A DNA stretch of 48,001 nucleotides from Spirochaetota bacterium (lineage in GTDB: Bacteria > Spirochaetota > UBA4802 > JAFGDQ01). The translations under genes and the position numbers were made by a program. The number at the start of each line of letters is the position of its first letter. Positions within the stretch are counted from its first letter, which is position 1. The stretch lies in assembly GCA_016934735.1 (NCBI GenBank), contig JAFGSG010000133.1, positions 1 to 48,001 of the forward strand, in the 5' to 3' direction. The notes beneath the pieces are model-generated. The model worked only from the letters and a program-made list of their open reading frames with translations. It ran no database searches and was not told where the DNA came from. Shown in pieces: positions 16,428 to 25,691 of this stretch.

Positions 16428-18840
16428 GGGATTCAAGCCACGTGTAGGCCGTAAGTATATAGGTTCTTACAGGCCCAGAATGGATGGGCTGGAAAAGGCC
16501 AGCGGAGAAACGGAATATATAGATGATATTGCTTTGAAAAATAAATTTCCGGGGATGTTATATGCTAAAATCCTGACAAGTCCGTATCCTCATGCCAGGA
16601 TTAAAAGCTTTGACTTAAGCAGGGCTGAGAAAATACCGGGCGTTAAAGCTATACTTACATACAAAGACCCTGAGGTTGCTTCTCTCAGACCATTCAGCGA
16701 TTCCTGGACGGATGGTGCTAATAATGCATCATATGACAGCATGTGGCAGCCGCTCACAAAAGACAGGCGGGCACTTAGCGATCATGTATGCTGGGTTGGG
16801 GACGATGCCGGAATAGTAGTGGCGGCTAAAACCGAAGAGAGTGCGGAGCAGGCATTGAGATCATTGGATATAGAATGGGAACAGCTTCCTTTTTTCCTGG
16901 ATCCAAGGGAGGCCATGAAGCCGGGTTCACCAGTAATACATCCAGAAATTAATCCTGACAGCAATATTCTTCCATGGAATCCTTCTTGCGGACCGCATAT
17001 AGAATCGGATGAAGCAACGACTTTCGGCGGTGCGGAAGTGGAGGAGTTGCCTCCTCATATTGTAGCCGAAAGAGGTGATCTGGAAAAAGCTTTCGGTGAA
17101 TCTGATGTTGTAGTCGAAACCACATCGAAATACAGTAATCCAACCCAGGGAGTTCTGGATAATTGGTGCTGTGTTGCGAAGTGGGAAAATGACAATCTTA
17201 CAGTTTGGTCTAATTCTTATCAGCCAAATCAAACAAGATTGTTTTATAGTGAAATGTTTCAAATGCCTATGAATAAGATTCGGCTTATCAGTCCATACGT
17301 AGGCGGTTCACATGGCCGTGGAGATTCAGGCGAGCGTCCGTTTTTTCTTTACACAGCCTTGCTGGCAAAAAAGACCGGCAGGCCTGTTAAGTTTAAACAT
17401 ACACGGCGCCAGACATTCTGCGATACACGTACCGAGCAGTATGCTTATTGTAAAGCAGGAGCCGGAAAAGACGGGAAAATAAACGGGATATACATTAAAA
17501 TCATCGGAAACAGCGGCGCCTATTCAGGCCACACAATGAGCTGTTTACACCTGATACCGTTAGAATATGTTGAAGTTTCCATGGCCCCTATTCCAAATTT
17601 AAAGGTTGAGACATACGGAGTATATACAAATAAATTATCAAGCAGCTGTATGCGTGCAATCGGAAACATAGAATTAAACTTTCTTATAGTACTCGGTATG
17701 GACAAATTAGCTGAAAAACTGGGTATGGATCCTATTGAACTTACGCTTAAAAATTTTGGAGATAATAAAGCAGTGCCCAACAAAAGCCTGGAAGGTGTTT
17801 TAAGAGAAGGTGCTGAGAAAATAGGCTGGGGAAGGTGGCATAAACCCGGGGAAGGCCGGCTTTATAATGGTACGAAAAAAAGAGGGATTGGATTTTCATT
17901 TCATAACGGGTGGCATACATCATGGCAGGAATTGCGTCGTGGTCCTATGCAGGTCATAATAAGGATCAATCCGGATGGGACTGTTCAATTAGACGCCCCT
18001 ACAGTAGAAACAGGACCCGGGTCAAACAGCTGCTGTATTTTTGCATGCAGCGATACTCTGGGTGTTCCTGTGGAAGATATCCGCTGGATATCAACTATGG
18101 ATACTGAAATTTCCGGTAAGGACCAGGTACAGACTGATAGTGCTGTCAGTCATATCCTGCCGGAAGGCATTCATGCAGCCGCTTTAGAGGCTAAGAGAAA
18201 GCTTCTTGACCTTGCTGCTCCGAAATTGGGATTTAAAGCTGAGGATCTGGATATTGAAGATGGCCGGATTTATGTTAAAAAAGAAAAACAAAAAGGAATG
18301 ACTATTAAGGAATTATTATGGAAAGGGGATTTAATTCCTATAGTAACTTCTGTTTCCATGAAACTGCCGGGTGATGCAACCGGGGTTCCGTTTATGGCGG
18401 CCTTTGCTGAAGTTGAAGTGGATACTGAGACCGGCCAGCCTGAAGTACTTAAGCTCGTAGTGGTAAGCGATTGCGGTACGGTAATGTATGCTACCGGTGC
18501 TGAAGCACAGCAGATAGGAGGTCAGTGTATGGGTTTAGGTGAAACCCTGACAGAAGAGATTATATATGATGAAGCTACCGGAGTTCCTCTTAATTTTAAT
18601 TTTATTGATTATAAAATGCCTACGATGGCTGATTTTCCGGAAATTGAGCCTGTCCCTATGGAAATATGGAAGGGCGCAGGAGAATACGGAGCCTGTGGTA
18701 TTGGTGAACCGGTACTGTGTTGTACGCCCAGAGCTGTTGCCAATGCGGTTTATAATGCTCTTGGTGTAAGGATTGATAGTGTTCCAATCACGCCGGACAA
18801 AATCATAAATGCTCTAAATAGCAATTTAAGGAGTGAATAA
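16420..18840 (+). CDS. Molybdenum hydroxylase, molybdopterin-binding large subunit
   Basis: An 806-residue catalytic subunit of the xanthine dehydrogenase family. The aldehyde-oxidase a/b-hammerhead domain occupies about 20-150, followed by the molybdopterin domain. GGSHGRGD (about 294) and CMRAIGN (about 409) match the cofactor-binding loops. GACGIGEPV near 758-766 carries the catalytic Glu of the GxGE motif, placed as usual just before the C-terminus. It is most like anaerobic purine/nicotinate-type hydroxylases in style, but the substrate cannot be deduced. Whether it carries the labile selenium found in some anaerobic homologues cannot be seen. It overlaps its upstream neighbour by 8 bp. 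Confidence 0.92.
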   Translation: MNKGFKPRVGRKYIGSYRPRMDGLEKASGETEYIDDIALKNKFPGMLYAKILTSPYPHARIKSFDLSRAEKIPGVKAILTYKDPEVASLRPFSDSWTDGANNASYDSMWQPLTKDRRALSDHVCWVGDDAGIVVAAKTEESAEQALRSLDIEWEQLPFFLDPREAMKPGSPVIHPEINPDSNILPWNPSCGPHIESDEATTFGGAEVEELPPHIVAERGDLEKAFGESDVVVETTSKYSNPTQGVLDNWCCVAKWENDNLTVWSNSYQPNQTRLFYSEMFQMPMNKIRLISPYVGGSHGRGDSGERPFFLYTALLAKKTGRPVKFKHTRRQTFCDTRTEQYAYCKAGAGKDGKINGIYIKIIGNSGAYSGHTMSCLHLIPLEYVEVSMAPIPNLKVETYGVYTNKLSSSCMRAIGNIELNFLIVLGMDKLAEKLGMDPIELTLKNFGDNKAVPNKSLEGVLREGAEKIGWGRWHKPGEGRLYNGTKKRGIGFSFHNGWHTSWQELRRGPMQVIIRINPDGTVQLDAPTVETGPGSNSCCIFACSDTLGVPVEDIRWISTMDTEISGKDQVQTDSAVSHILPEGIHAAALEAKRKLLDLAAPKLGFKAEDLDIEDGRIYVKKEKQKGMTIKELLWKGDLIPIVTSVSMKLPGDATGVPFMAAFAEVEVDTETGQPEVLKLVVVSDCGTVMYATGAEAQQIGGQCMGLGETLTEEIIYDEATGVPLNFNFIDYKMPTMADFPEIEPVPMEIWKGAGEYGACGIGEPVLCCTPRAVANAVYNALGVRIDSVPITPDKIINALNSNLRSE

Positions 18841-18841
18841 C

Positions 18842-21220
18842 ATGGCTTTAATACCTTTTACTCATATTAATGCAAATTCGATAGAAGAGGCGGCGTCAGC
18901 CCTGGATAAATATATGGATAAAGCCGTAGTAATTGCCGGCGGAACAGATTTATTGGGGAGATTGAAGGATAATATCCATCCTGAATATCCGGAAGTACTG
19001 ATAAATCTTAAGACCATTAACGGATTATCCTATATCAAAGAGGATGGAAATGTTTTAAAGATTGGAGCTTTAACAAGTCTGCATGATATAGAATTTAATA
19101 AGATTGTTAAAGACAGATATGGGATACTTGCTGAAGCAGCCCGTAGTGTTGCCTTTCCTGAGATTAGGAACATGGGGACAATATCTGGCAATATCTGTCA
19201 GGAACCCAGGTGCTGGTATTACAGAAATCCTGAAAACAGGTTTAACTGCATCAGAAAGGGCGGAAAAAATTGTAATGCTTTTACAGGCGAAGCACAGTAT
19301 CATTCAATATTCGGGCCGGCAAGGGTAGGTTCCACACCCTGCCGCTCCGGCTGTCCTGCCGGCGTTGATATCCCTTCTTATTTAAATGAAATCAGGAGCG
19401 GCAATCTAATGGAAGCCGCACGAATACTGATTACTTTTAATCCGTTACCTGCGATAACTGGCAGAGTGTGCCCGCATTTATGTGAACAGAATTGCAACAG
19501 GAATGAGTTCGATGAGTCAGTATCTATTAATTCCATTGAAAGATTTATGGGAGATTACGTTCTTAAAAACGCAGATCAGCTTTTTAAAAATCCAGTTAAC
19601 AATACCGGAAAGAATGTTGCCGTTATTGGCTCCGGGCCGGCAGGCCTGTCCGGAGCATATTATCTCAGAATATCAGGCCACAATGTAACAGTTTACGATA
19701 AGATGAAAGAACCGGGCGGGATGCTAAGCTATGCTATACCTCCATATAGATTGCCAAAAAAAATAGTCAGGGAGTGTGTCAAAGCTTTTGAAAACATTGG
19801 TATTGTCTTTAAGGTTGGAGTTGACGTAGGCAAAGATATTGAGCTGGAAAAAATAAAGGAGAGCTATGACAGCGTATTTATAGCCTGTGGAACGTGGAGT
19901 CAGGGGATGTTGGGGATAAAAGGCGAGGAATTACTGATATCCGGATTGGAATTTCTTAAGAATGTCATGCTTGGTAAACGAGACGTACCGGGTAAGGTGT
20001 TAGTAATAGGAGGCGGAAACGTAGCTATTGATGCAGCAACAGTAGCATTACGGCTTGGGGCAAAAGAAGTAACCGTAGCATCACTGGAAACCCGGGAAGA
20101 GATGCCCGCGTTCAAGGCTGAGATAGAAGCAGCAGCAGGAGTTGGAGTGAAGCTTATGCCGTCATGGGGTCCCGGTAAGATATTGGAATCAGGCGGCAAA
20201 GTAACCGGAATGGAACTAGTACGTTGTTCGTCGGTATTTAATAAAAAGGGTAAATTCTCACCGGCCTATGATAATAATGTAAAAGTTACAGTAGAAGCAG
20301 AGCTGATAATACTCGCAATAGGACAGAGGGCGAATATATCATTTTTGGGAAACAAACCAACATTAAAATTAGAACGTAATTTAATAGTAGTCGATCCGGA
20401 GACTCAGGCAACCAACATATCCGGCGTATTTGCCGGCGGTGACATAACCAGCGGCCCGGCTTCTGTTGTTGAATCCATTGCAGCCGGACGGCGGGCGGCA
20501 GGATCTATTAATCTGTTTTTAACAGGTAAATCGAAGCAAATTGAGCAAAAGAATCTGAAAGATAGTGATGCACTCTTAAAGTTCAATCACAGATGCCTTG
20601 ATAAGACGGGCAGAGCGATAGTACCGGAGCTTTCGATAGCGGATAGGAAAAAGAGCATAGATATAGAAGATATCGGCACACTTGACATAAGTATAGTGAC
20701 AGCAGAAACAGACAGATGTTTCAACTGCGGCTGTATGGCTGTCAGTCCTTCAGACATTGGACCGGCTTTAATAGCTTTAAACGGTAAAATCAAAACTACC
20801 AGGAGGATTATTGAAGCAGAAGATTTTTTTACAGCAGAAGTAATGAAGTCGACAATACTGGATCCGGGCGAACTGGTTTTGGAAATACTGATACCTGTTC
20901 AAAAATCCAACAGCAGCCAGGTTTTTCTTAAATTCAGGACAAGAAAATCGATAGATTTCCCCATAATTAATTTAGCTTCTGTTTTCAGTATAGATTCAGG
21001 CAAAGTAAGTGAAGCAAGAATAGTTCTCGGGGCGGTTGCTCCTGTTCCTCTTAGGATGAAGGAAGCTGAAGATTATTTGAAGGGAAAGGAAATAAGCGAA
21101 GAAGTGGCTGAGGCAGCTGCTGCTGTTTCTGTGAAGGGAGCGATTTCTGTATCTAAAAACTGGTATAAAGTTCAGATAACCAAAGCTCTGGTCAAGAAAG
21201 CGATTTTAAATGTACGTTAA
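18842..21220 (+). CDS. Molybdenum hydroxylase FAD subunit with an inserted GltD-like NAD(P)H:flavin module
   Basis: A 792-residue protein of unusual architecture. Residues 1-163 are the first part of a CoxM/FAD_binding_5 domain (VVIAGGTDLL, MGTISGNICQEPRCWYY). Residues about 164-628 are a complete GltD/dihydropyrimidine-dehydrogenase-like module: Cys-rich Fe-S helical domain (CRSGCPAGVDIP, GRVCPHLCEQNC), FAD site VIGSGPAGLSGAYYL near 260, NAD(P) site VLVIGGGNVAIDAA near 386, GVFAGGDITSGPASV and terminal RCFNCG. From CMAVSPSDIGPALIAL (about 630) the CoxM domain resumes, with its C-terminal domain to 792. Each half matches the family, so this is domain insertion, not a sequencing join. It could couple the hydroxylase directly to NAD(P)H or ferredoxin-type electron flow. 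ATG 18842 is chosen because AAGGAG (18828-18833) is correctly spaced; GTG 18833 overlaps it. Confidence 0.92.
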   Translation: MALIPFTHINANSIEEAASALDKYMDKAVVIAGGTDLLGRLKDNIHPEYPEVLINLKTINGLSYIKEDGNVLKIGALTSLHDIEFNKIVKDRYGILAEAARSVAFPEIRNMGTISGNICQEPRCWYYRNPENRFNCIRKGGKNCNAFTGEAQYHSIFGPARVGSTPCRSGCPAGVDIPSYLNEIRSGNLMEAARILITFNPLPAITGRVCPHLCEQNCNRNEFDESVSINSIERFMGDYVLKNADQLFKNPVNNTGKNVAVIGSGPAGLSGAYYLRISGHNVTVYDKMKEPGGMLSYAIPPYRLPKKIVRECVKAFENIGIVFKVGVDVGKDIELEKIKESYDSVFIACGTWSQGMLGIKGEELLISGLEFLKNVMLGKRDVPGKVLVIGGGNVAIDAATVALRLGAKEVTVASLETREEMPAFKAEIEAAAGVGVKLMPSWGPGKILESGGKVTGMELVRCSSVFNKKGKFSPAYDNNVKVTVEAELIILAIGQRANISFLGNKPTLKLERNLIVVDPETQATNISGVFAGGDITSGPASVVESIAAGRRAAGSINLFLTGKSKQIEQKNLKDSDALLKFNHRCLDKTGRAIVPELSIADRKKSIDIEDIGTLDISIVTAETDRCFNCGCMAVSPSDIGPALIALNGKIKTTRRIIEAEDFFTAEVMKSTILDPGELVLEILIPVQKSNSSQVFLKFRTRKSIDFPIINLASVFSIDSGKVSEARIVLGAVAPVPLRMKEAEDYLKGKEISEEVAEAAAAVSVKGAISVSKNWYKVQITKALVKKAILNVR

Positions 21221-21520
21221 TAATACTGTGTATAATTTTATTCTTATTTGTGTAATGTAATGCTGCGCAAACTATTGCCAACACTGTAACTACTGGTGGA
21301 GTATGATCGATTTTGTTTTTTTACTTTACAGCCAGCAGTAGATTGCATATTTACTAAATACAGTGGATGTTCTTATACTCGCGTGGTTAAATAGAAAAAC
21401 CGGCCATTTTCTCAACCGTTCGTAAGATTCATCTTACATTTATGCTACATTTTGGAATTTTGAGAAACGCCGGTCTACCGGTAGTTTCCTGAAACCCTGT
21501 ATTTTATCAGAGTTTCGATT
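21221..21520. other. Intergenic region between the island and tRNA-Val
   Basis: No gene seen. It holds an imperfect inverted repeat: ACCGGCCATTTTCTCAA (21399-21415) against TTGAGAAACGCCGGT (21460-21474). Inside is a perfect 7-bp hairpin GTAAGAT/ATCTTAC (21422-21437). It may terminate transcription from either side or be another folded element. Confidence 0.4.
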
Positions 21521-21593
21521 TGGGCGCTGCAGGGATCGAACCTGCGACCCTCTGCTTGTAAGGCAGATGCTCTCCCAGCTGAGCTAAGCGCCC
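21521..21593 (-). tRNA. tRNA-Val (anticodon TAC)
   Basis: A complete 73-nt cloverleaf on the minus strand: acceptor GGGCGCT/AGCGCCC, D arm GCTCAGCTGGGAGAGC, anticodon stem TCTGC/GCAGA with loop CTTACAA (anticodon TAC, reads GUA/GUG Val codons), T arm GCAGGTTCGATCCCTGC, discriminator A. CCA is not encoded, so it must be added after transcription. It lies downstream of rpsT on the same strand. Confidence 0.97.
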
Positions 21594-21685
21594 TGGATTG
21601 TTGCAAAAAAGTTACCTGTTTCAAAACCTTCTGATTTTTTCCTGTCGTAATTCGGAGGTTCTGTCTAATACGGATTTTAAAGATT

Positions 21686-21964
21686 TCAGCTGCTCTTCTT
21701 CGCTGCAGCATTCATCCTTCTGGCTATTCTCGATTTTTTTCTTGCCGCGGCATTTTTATGAATTATGCGTTTTCTTGCTGCGGTATCCATCCGTTTTGCA
21801 AACTGCTTATAGTTTTCCTTAAGTTCTTCAATATTCGAAGAAGCGCTTATTGTCTTTAGAACTTTTTTTGCAGAAGTTCTTAGTGAAGACTTAATTGCTG
21901 AATTATGTCTTCGGTGTTTTTCATTCTGCCTTATTCTTTTTTCAGTAGATTTTGTGTTTGCCAA
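21686..21964 (-). CDS. rpsT: 30S ribosomal protein S20
   Basis: A 92-residue, very basic, all-helical protein starting MANTKSTEKRIRQNEKHRRHN, the classical S20 N-terminus, with the C-terminal KNAAARKKSRIARRMN. It binds 16S rRNA early in small-subunit assembly. Length is usual for the family. It is transcribed toward the tRNA-Val gene about 90 bp downstream and is probably monocistronic, as commonly seen. Confidence 0.97.
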   Translation of the reverse strand: MANTKSTEKRIRQNEKHRRHNSAIKSSLRTSAKKVLKTISASSNIEELKENYKQFAKRMDTAARKRIIHKNAAARKKSRIARRMNAAAKKSS

Positions 21965-22200
21965 CTTAATACCTTTATTATATAAAATTTATCCGTATAA
22001 TGTTCTTTAAAACAGGGAAACAGGGAAAATGTAAATTTACAAGAAATATTGTGGTAATCTTATAAACTGCAACAATTAGAAATAATTTTAAATAAGCGTC
22101 AAGAATAATTATAAAAAAAATAAAAATTTATTTAATTCGGTTTAAGCGCAAAGCTGTATATGACACTATTTTTAGTGCCGGGTTTCAAATTTTAACAAGT

Positions 22201-22773
22201 TTAAAAATCATTTGCAGACAGTTTGTGGTAGAGAAGAGAATCATAATAATAGATTTCACATCTTTTTGATGTTAAATAGTAATGAACGATAATCTTAGTA
22301 ACTTTTGTTGAAATAAAATATATCTCCATTTCGCTGCCCGGATTATAATTAGGTTCCCCGTATTGCGCAGTTAATTTTTTAATTACAGTCTTTAATTCAT
22401 CCCTGGAAATTGTGTTGTATGCTTCCAGCACGGAAAAAAGCTTATTTTTAAAAAATAAAAAATCTTTTCTGGGATTAGTTTTTGTTGTAACAACTGTAAT
22501 ATTTTTATCAGTATCAGCATCTACATTGCGCAGGATCAACTTAACCATATTCATTATTTTGTTCTCATAATCCGGATTTTTTACCGGTGTAAAAACAGTG
22601 GTCGCTTCATTTGATCTAATAAATTTTTTTGTTGCTGCTTCCCTTGATATTCCCCATTTATTGAAAAGGTCTGCAGAGTATAGATCAAACGTAAATGCGT
22701 TAAGAACAATTGCGAATAATACTCCAAAAATAATTTTAAAAAATATATCCGATATTTTACTTTTATTATTCAT
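22201..22773 (-). CDS. Unknown exported or membrane-anchored protein
   Basis: A 190-residue protein I do not recognise. Residues 11-32 form one hydrophobic segment (FFKIIFGVLFAIVLNAFTF) ending near LYSADLF, consistent with a signal peptide or anchor. The remainder is a lysine-rich mixed alpha/beta domain without cysteines in motifs; its C-terminal part (EMEIYFISTKVTKIIVHYY, CEIYYYD) looks beta-rich. An AGG ribosome site lies before the ATG. It stands alone between the rpsT and nuo units, on the minus strand. Function unknown; an envelope protein is the safest description. Confidence 0.65.
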   Translation of the reverse strand: MNNKSKISDIFFKIIFGVLFAIVLNAFTFDLYSADLFNKWGISREAATKKFIRSNEATTVFTPVKNPDYENKIMNMVKLILRNVDADTDKNITVVTTKTNPRKDFLFFKNKLFSVLEAYNTISRDELKTVIKKLTAQYGEPNYNPGSEMEIYFISTKVTKIIVHYYLTSKRCEIYYYDSLLYHKLSANDF

Positions 22774-23257
22774 TTTTTACCTGCAAATATTTAATAAATT
22801 CAAATATATAAATTTTTTTACAAATAATTAAATTACAAATTTCATTTCTTTGCGGCAATCTTTAACTTTGCATGAATTATAAAAAGTAAATATAGTTTTG
22901 TCAAATATATTAATAATTGATTTTTAAAAACGGAATTTAATTTATTTTTTAAATAAAATATTTGACAACATTTTGATGAATTATAACTTGGTAGTGTAAA
23001 TCAGCCTCACATTTTCAATAAAGATAATAAGTAGTTTGCAATATTTTCGGTTTGTTCCGGCTTATTGATTGTTCCGTACGTCATGTTGACGGAAAATCAG
23101 TAACTATAAATAATCTGGCTGCGGAACCCGGTTGAGGGCAGATAATTTATCTGCTTATTCAAAAGCTTAAACATTCCCTGCCGCATTATTTAAATCATTT
23201 ATTTCCATATAGTTTAATTTATTATTTGCAATAAATTTCCGGATAAAGAGAAATAGT
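22774..23257. other. Regulatory region between the 22201 gene and the nuo operon
   Basis: About 480 bp of AT-rich sequence without a convincing gene. TTGACA at 22962-22967 is followed by TATAAC after only 14 bp, too short for a good promoter. A palindrome with a GCTGCGGAACCCGG centre lies at 23105-23151. The nuo promoter must lie here, but I cannot place it with confidence. Confidence 0.4.
23105..23151. repeat. Short palindrome related to the D/E core
   Basis: TATAAATAATCTG (23105-23117) is mirrored by CAGATAATTTATC (23139-23151) with two mismatches. The centre GCTGCGGAACCCGGTTGAGGG shares CTGCGGAACYCGG with the conserved core of palindromes D and E. It could be a shortened third copy, upstream of nuoA. 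Confidence 0.4.
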
Positions 23258-23629
23258 ATGATCAACTACTGGTACTTTTTTTTATTTTTCATTATTACAA
23301 TCGCTTTCTCCATTGGCTTCCTTTTATTTGTAGCGCTTATCCGGTTTAAACGCAACGTACATGACGACAAAACTTTCCCGTATGAATGCGGAGTAGACCC
23401 GGTTACTCCTACAGCCAGAGACACTTATTCAATAAGATATTATCTCCTCACCCTTGTCTTTATAATATTTGATGTTGAGACCGTATTCCTGTTTCCCTGG
23501 GCTGTCATAAATGATCAGCTGGGATGGTTTGGTTTAATAGAAGTATTTATTTTTATTCTTATTCTGATATTCGGATATATTTACGCATGGAAAGCTGAGG
23601 CGCTTGAATTCAGGAGGGAAATTGGCTGA
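23258..23629 (+). CDS. nuoA: NADH-quinone oxidoreductase-type complex I, subunit A
   Basis: A 123-residue membrane subunit with three helices. It has the conserved loop [12 protein letters not shown] containing the Cys of the family, and [15 protein letters not shown]. It sits at the junction of the membrane arm and Q module. Length is normal. It is the first gene of the eleven-gene nuo operon; its end overlaps the nuoB start. Confidence 0.95.
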   Translation: MINYWYFFLFFIITIAFSIGFLLFVALIRFKRNVHDDKTFPYECGVDPVTPTARDTYSIRYYLLTLVFIIFDVETVFLFPWAVINDQLGWFGLIEVFIFILILIFGYIYAWKAEALEFRREIG

Positions 23630-24125
23630 TATAATTGAAAAACAACCGTTTGTTCTGGCCAGGCTGGATGAATTGATCACATGGGGCCAGAAGAATTCTA
23701 TTTGGCCGTTTGGATCTGGTCTTGCATGCTGTGCGATTGAAATGATATCAACATTAATGGCCAGATACGATATATCCCGTTTTGGGATGGAGGTTATGAG
23801 GCCTTCTCCCAGGCAGGCGGATCTCTTTATTGTAGCGGGAACGGTTACAAAAAAGATGGCGCCTGTTGTAAGACGGCTCTGGGAACAGATGCCGGATCCA
23901 AAGTGGGTAGTCGCAATGGGCAACTGCGCGATATCAGGAGGCCCTTTTCCGACTTACGCTGTGCTTCAGGGCGTGGATAAAATATTACCGGTTGATGTTT
24001 ACATTTCAGGTTGTCCGCCTACTCCGCAGGGGCTTCTGCATGGCTTATTGATGCTGCGCGATAAAGTAGGCAGGGAACATCCGACAAAGGAGATATTCAG
24101 CGTACATGATAGACCAAATAAGTAA
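23622..24125 (+). CDS. nuoB: Complex I subunit B (N2 [4Fe-4S] cluster)
   Basis: About 167 residues, cytosolic face. Ligands of cluster N2 are visible in [19 protein letters not shown] and YISGCPPTP. Next to subunit D it passes electrons to quinone. TTG 23622 is chosen as start because AGGAGG (23612-23617) lies just ahead; TTG 23604, six codons upstream, is the alternative. It overlaps nuoA and nuoC, indicating tight translational coupling. Confidence 0.95.
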   Translation: MADIIEKQPFVLARLDELITWGQKNSIWPFGSGLACCAIEMISTLMARYDISRFGMEVMRPSPRQADLFIVAGTVTKKMAPVVRRLWEQMPDPKWVVAMGNCAISGGPFPTYAVLQGVDKILPVDVYISGCPPTPQGLLHGLLMLRDKVGREHPTKEIFSVHDRPNK

Positions 24126-24594
24126 ATATCCTGCACTGGAAAATATATTTTCTTCACTCCAATCGGTCTTTAAGGATTCAATAATCGAAGGCAGATTTGA
24201 AAAGGAAGAACTCTCAGTAAAAGTTAAAAAAGAATCTATTCTATTAATATTGAAATTTTTAAGAGATGAAAAAGGATTTAACGCGCTCTCCGATATGATC
24301 GGCCTGGATAATTCTTCTGTAAACAAAGAGGGGCAGAAGCGTTTCTCTGTGCTTTATCAATTATATAGATTCCCGGGTTTTGAACGCATACGCATAGTGA
24401 TAGACGTGGACGAAAACGATCCTGTCGATTCTGCTTATCCGGTTTACAAATCCGCCGACTGGGCAGAGAGAGAAATATTCGATATGTTTGGTATAAATTT
24501 TTCAGGCCATCCGAATCTCAGAAGAATTTATATGCCTGATAATTTTGATGGGTATCCGCTGAGGAAGGATTTTCCGCTGGAGGGAAGGCAATAA
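24106..24594 (+). CDS. nuoC: Complex I subunit C (30-kDa subunit)
   Basis: A 162-residue protein of the 30-kDa subunit family. The signature is [20 protein letters not shown] followed by [23 protein letters not shown]. It is separate from nuoD, not a fused nuoCD. The stop overlaps the nuoD start (TAATG) and the start overlaps nuoB by 20 bp. Confidence 0.95.
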   Translation: MIDQISKYPALENIFSSLQSVFKDSIIEGRFEKEELSVKVKKESILLILKFLRDEKGFNALSDMIGLDNSSVNKEGQKRFSVLYQLYRFPGFERIRIVIDVDENDPVDSAYPVYKSADWAEREIFDMFGINFSGHPNLRRIYMPDNFDGYPLRKDFPLEGRQ

Positions 24595-25691
24595 TGGATT
24601 CTAAATTCCTTGAAATAAATATGGGTCCTCAGCATCCCTCTACACACGGGGTATTGAATTTAAAACTTTCTTTGGACAACGAAGTAGTTGTAAAGGTGGA
24701 GCCTAATCTCGGCTATCTTCACAGGGGAATGGAGAAGCTATGGGAGAACCGCACCTATGCTCAGGTAGTCCCTTTTACAGACCGTCTCGATTATTTCTGC
24801 GCGATATCAAACAATCTCGGGTATGTGCTCGCTGTTGAGAAGCTCATGGGGCTTGAGATACCAAAGCGGGCTCAGTATATCCGCGTTATTTTAACCGAGA
24901 TTCAGCGTATAGTAAATCATATCGGCTGGCTCGGATTTGTTACAAACGATGCCGGCGCATATTACACAATAAATTTTTATACTTTTGAAGAACGGGAAGA
25001 ATATCTGGAGATATTCGAAGAGTATGTCGGTGCAAGGCTCACTATAAATGCAATACGCATAGGCGGTGTTCCTTTTGATATTGATGATAAGCTGATTTCG
25101 ATGATTGAGAAAGCCCTTGTTGAAACAGAAAAAAAGATAAAGGATATTGATAAAATAGTAACCAGGAACAGGATCTGGCTGCACAGGACAAAAGGAGTGG
25201 GCGTTTTCTCAGCCGAAGATGCTGTCCAGTTCGGATTAACAGGGCCTGCACTTAGGGCTTCCGGCGTTAAATGGGATATTCGCAAGGATATACCGTACTC
25301 ATCATATGATGAGTTTGATTTTGATGTGCCTACAGGCACTGCGGGTGATATTTACGACAGATATCTTGTACGAGTGGAAGAGATAAAGCAGAGCATGAGA
25401 ATAATAAGGCAGGCTATTAAGAACCTGCCTTCGGGCGAGATAGCAGCAAAAGTTCCAAAAGTACTCAAAATACCTGAAGGAGAAATTTTTCATTCGATTG
25501 AGGCACCCAAAGGAGAGCTTGGTTTTTATATCAAATCAAATGGTACGGATAAGCCGGAAAGAGTTAAAATGAAGTCGCCTTCTTTTATTAATATGCAGTC
25601 TCTTGAATCGATGTGCAAAGGGAATATGCTTGCCGATGTAGTTGTAATACTCGGTTCATTAGATGTTCTATTGGGAGAGATCGACAAATGA
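24594..25691 (+). CDS. nuoD: Complex I subunit D (49-kDa, quinone site)
   Basis: A 365-residue protein of the 49-kDa subunit family, homologous to NiFe hydrogenase large subunits but without the metal-binding cysteines. It has MGPQHPSTHGVLNLKL with the conserved quinone-site His, PNLGYLHRGMEKL, TDRLDYF, and the C-terminal SPSFINMQSLESMCKG and LGSLDVLLGEIDK. It is shorter at the N-terminus than E. coli-type proteins. ATGA overlap with nuoH. Confidence 0.95.
   Translation: MDSKFLEINMGPQHPSTHGVLNLKLSLDNEVVVKVEPNLGYLHRGMEKLWENRTYAQVVPFTDRLDYFCAISNNLGYVLAVEKLMGLEIPKRAQYIRVILTEIQRIVNHIGWLGFVTNDAGAYYTINFYTFEEREEYLEIFEEYVGARLTINAIRIGGVPFDIDDKLISMIEKALVETEKKIKDIDKIVTRNRIWLHRTKGVGVFSAEDAVQFGLTGPALRASGVKWDIRKDIPYSSYDEFDFDVPTGTAGDIYDRYLVRVEEIKQSMRIIRQAIKNLPSGEIAAKVPKVLKIPEGEIFHSIEAPKGELGFYIKSNGTDKPERVKMKSPSFINMQSLESMCKGNMLADVVVILGSLDVLLGEIDK

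Noticed and set aside
18833-18841. GTG 18833 as start of the FAD/GltD subunit
   Set aside because: It overlaps the AAGGAG ribosome site that is correctly spaced for ATG 18842.
22962-22987. TTGACA...TATAAC as the nuo promoter
   Set aside because: The spacer is only 14 bp and the element is almost 300 bp from nuoA; it is too weak to annotate as a promoter.
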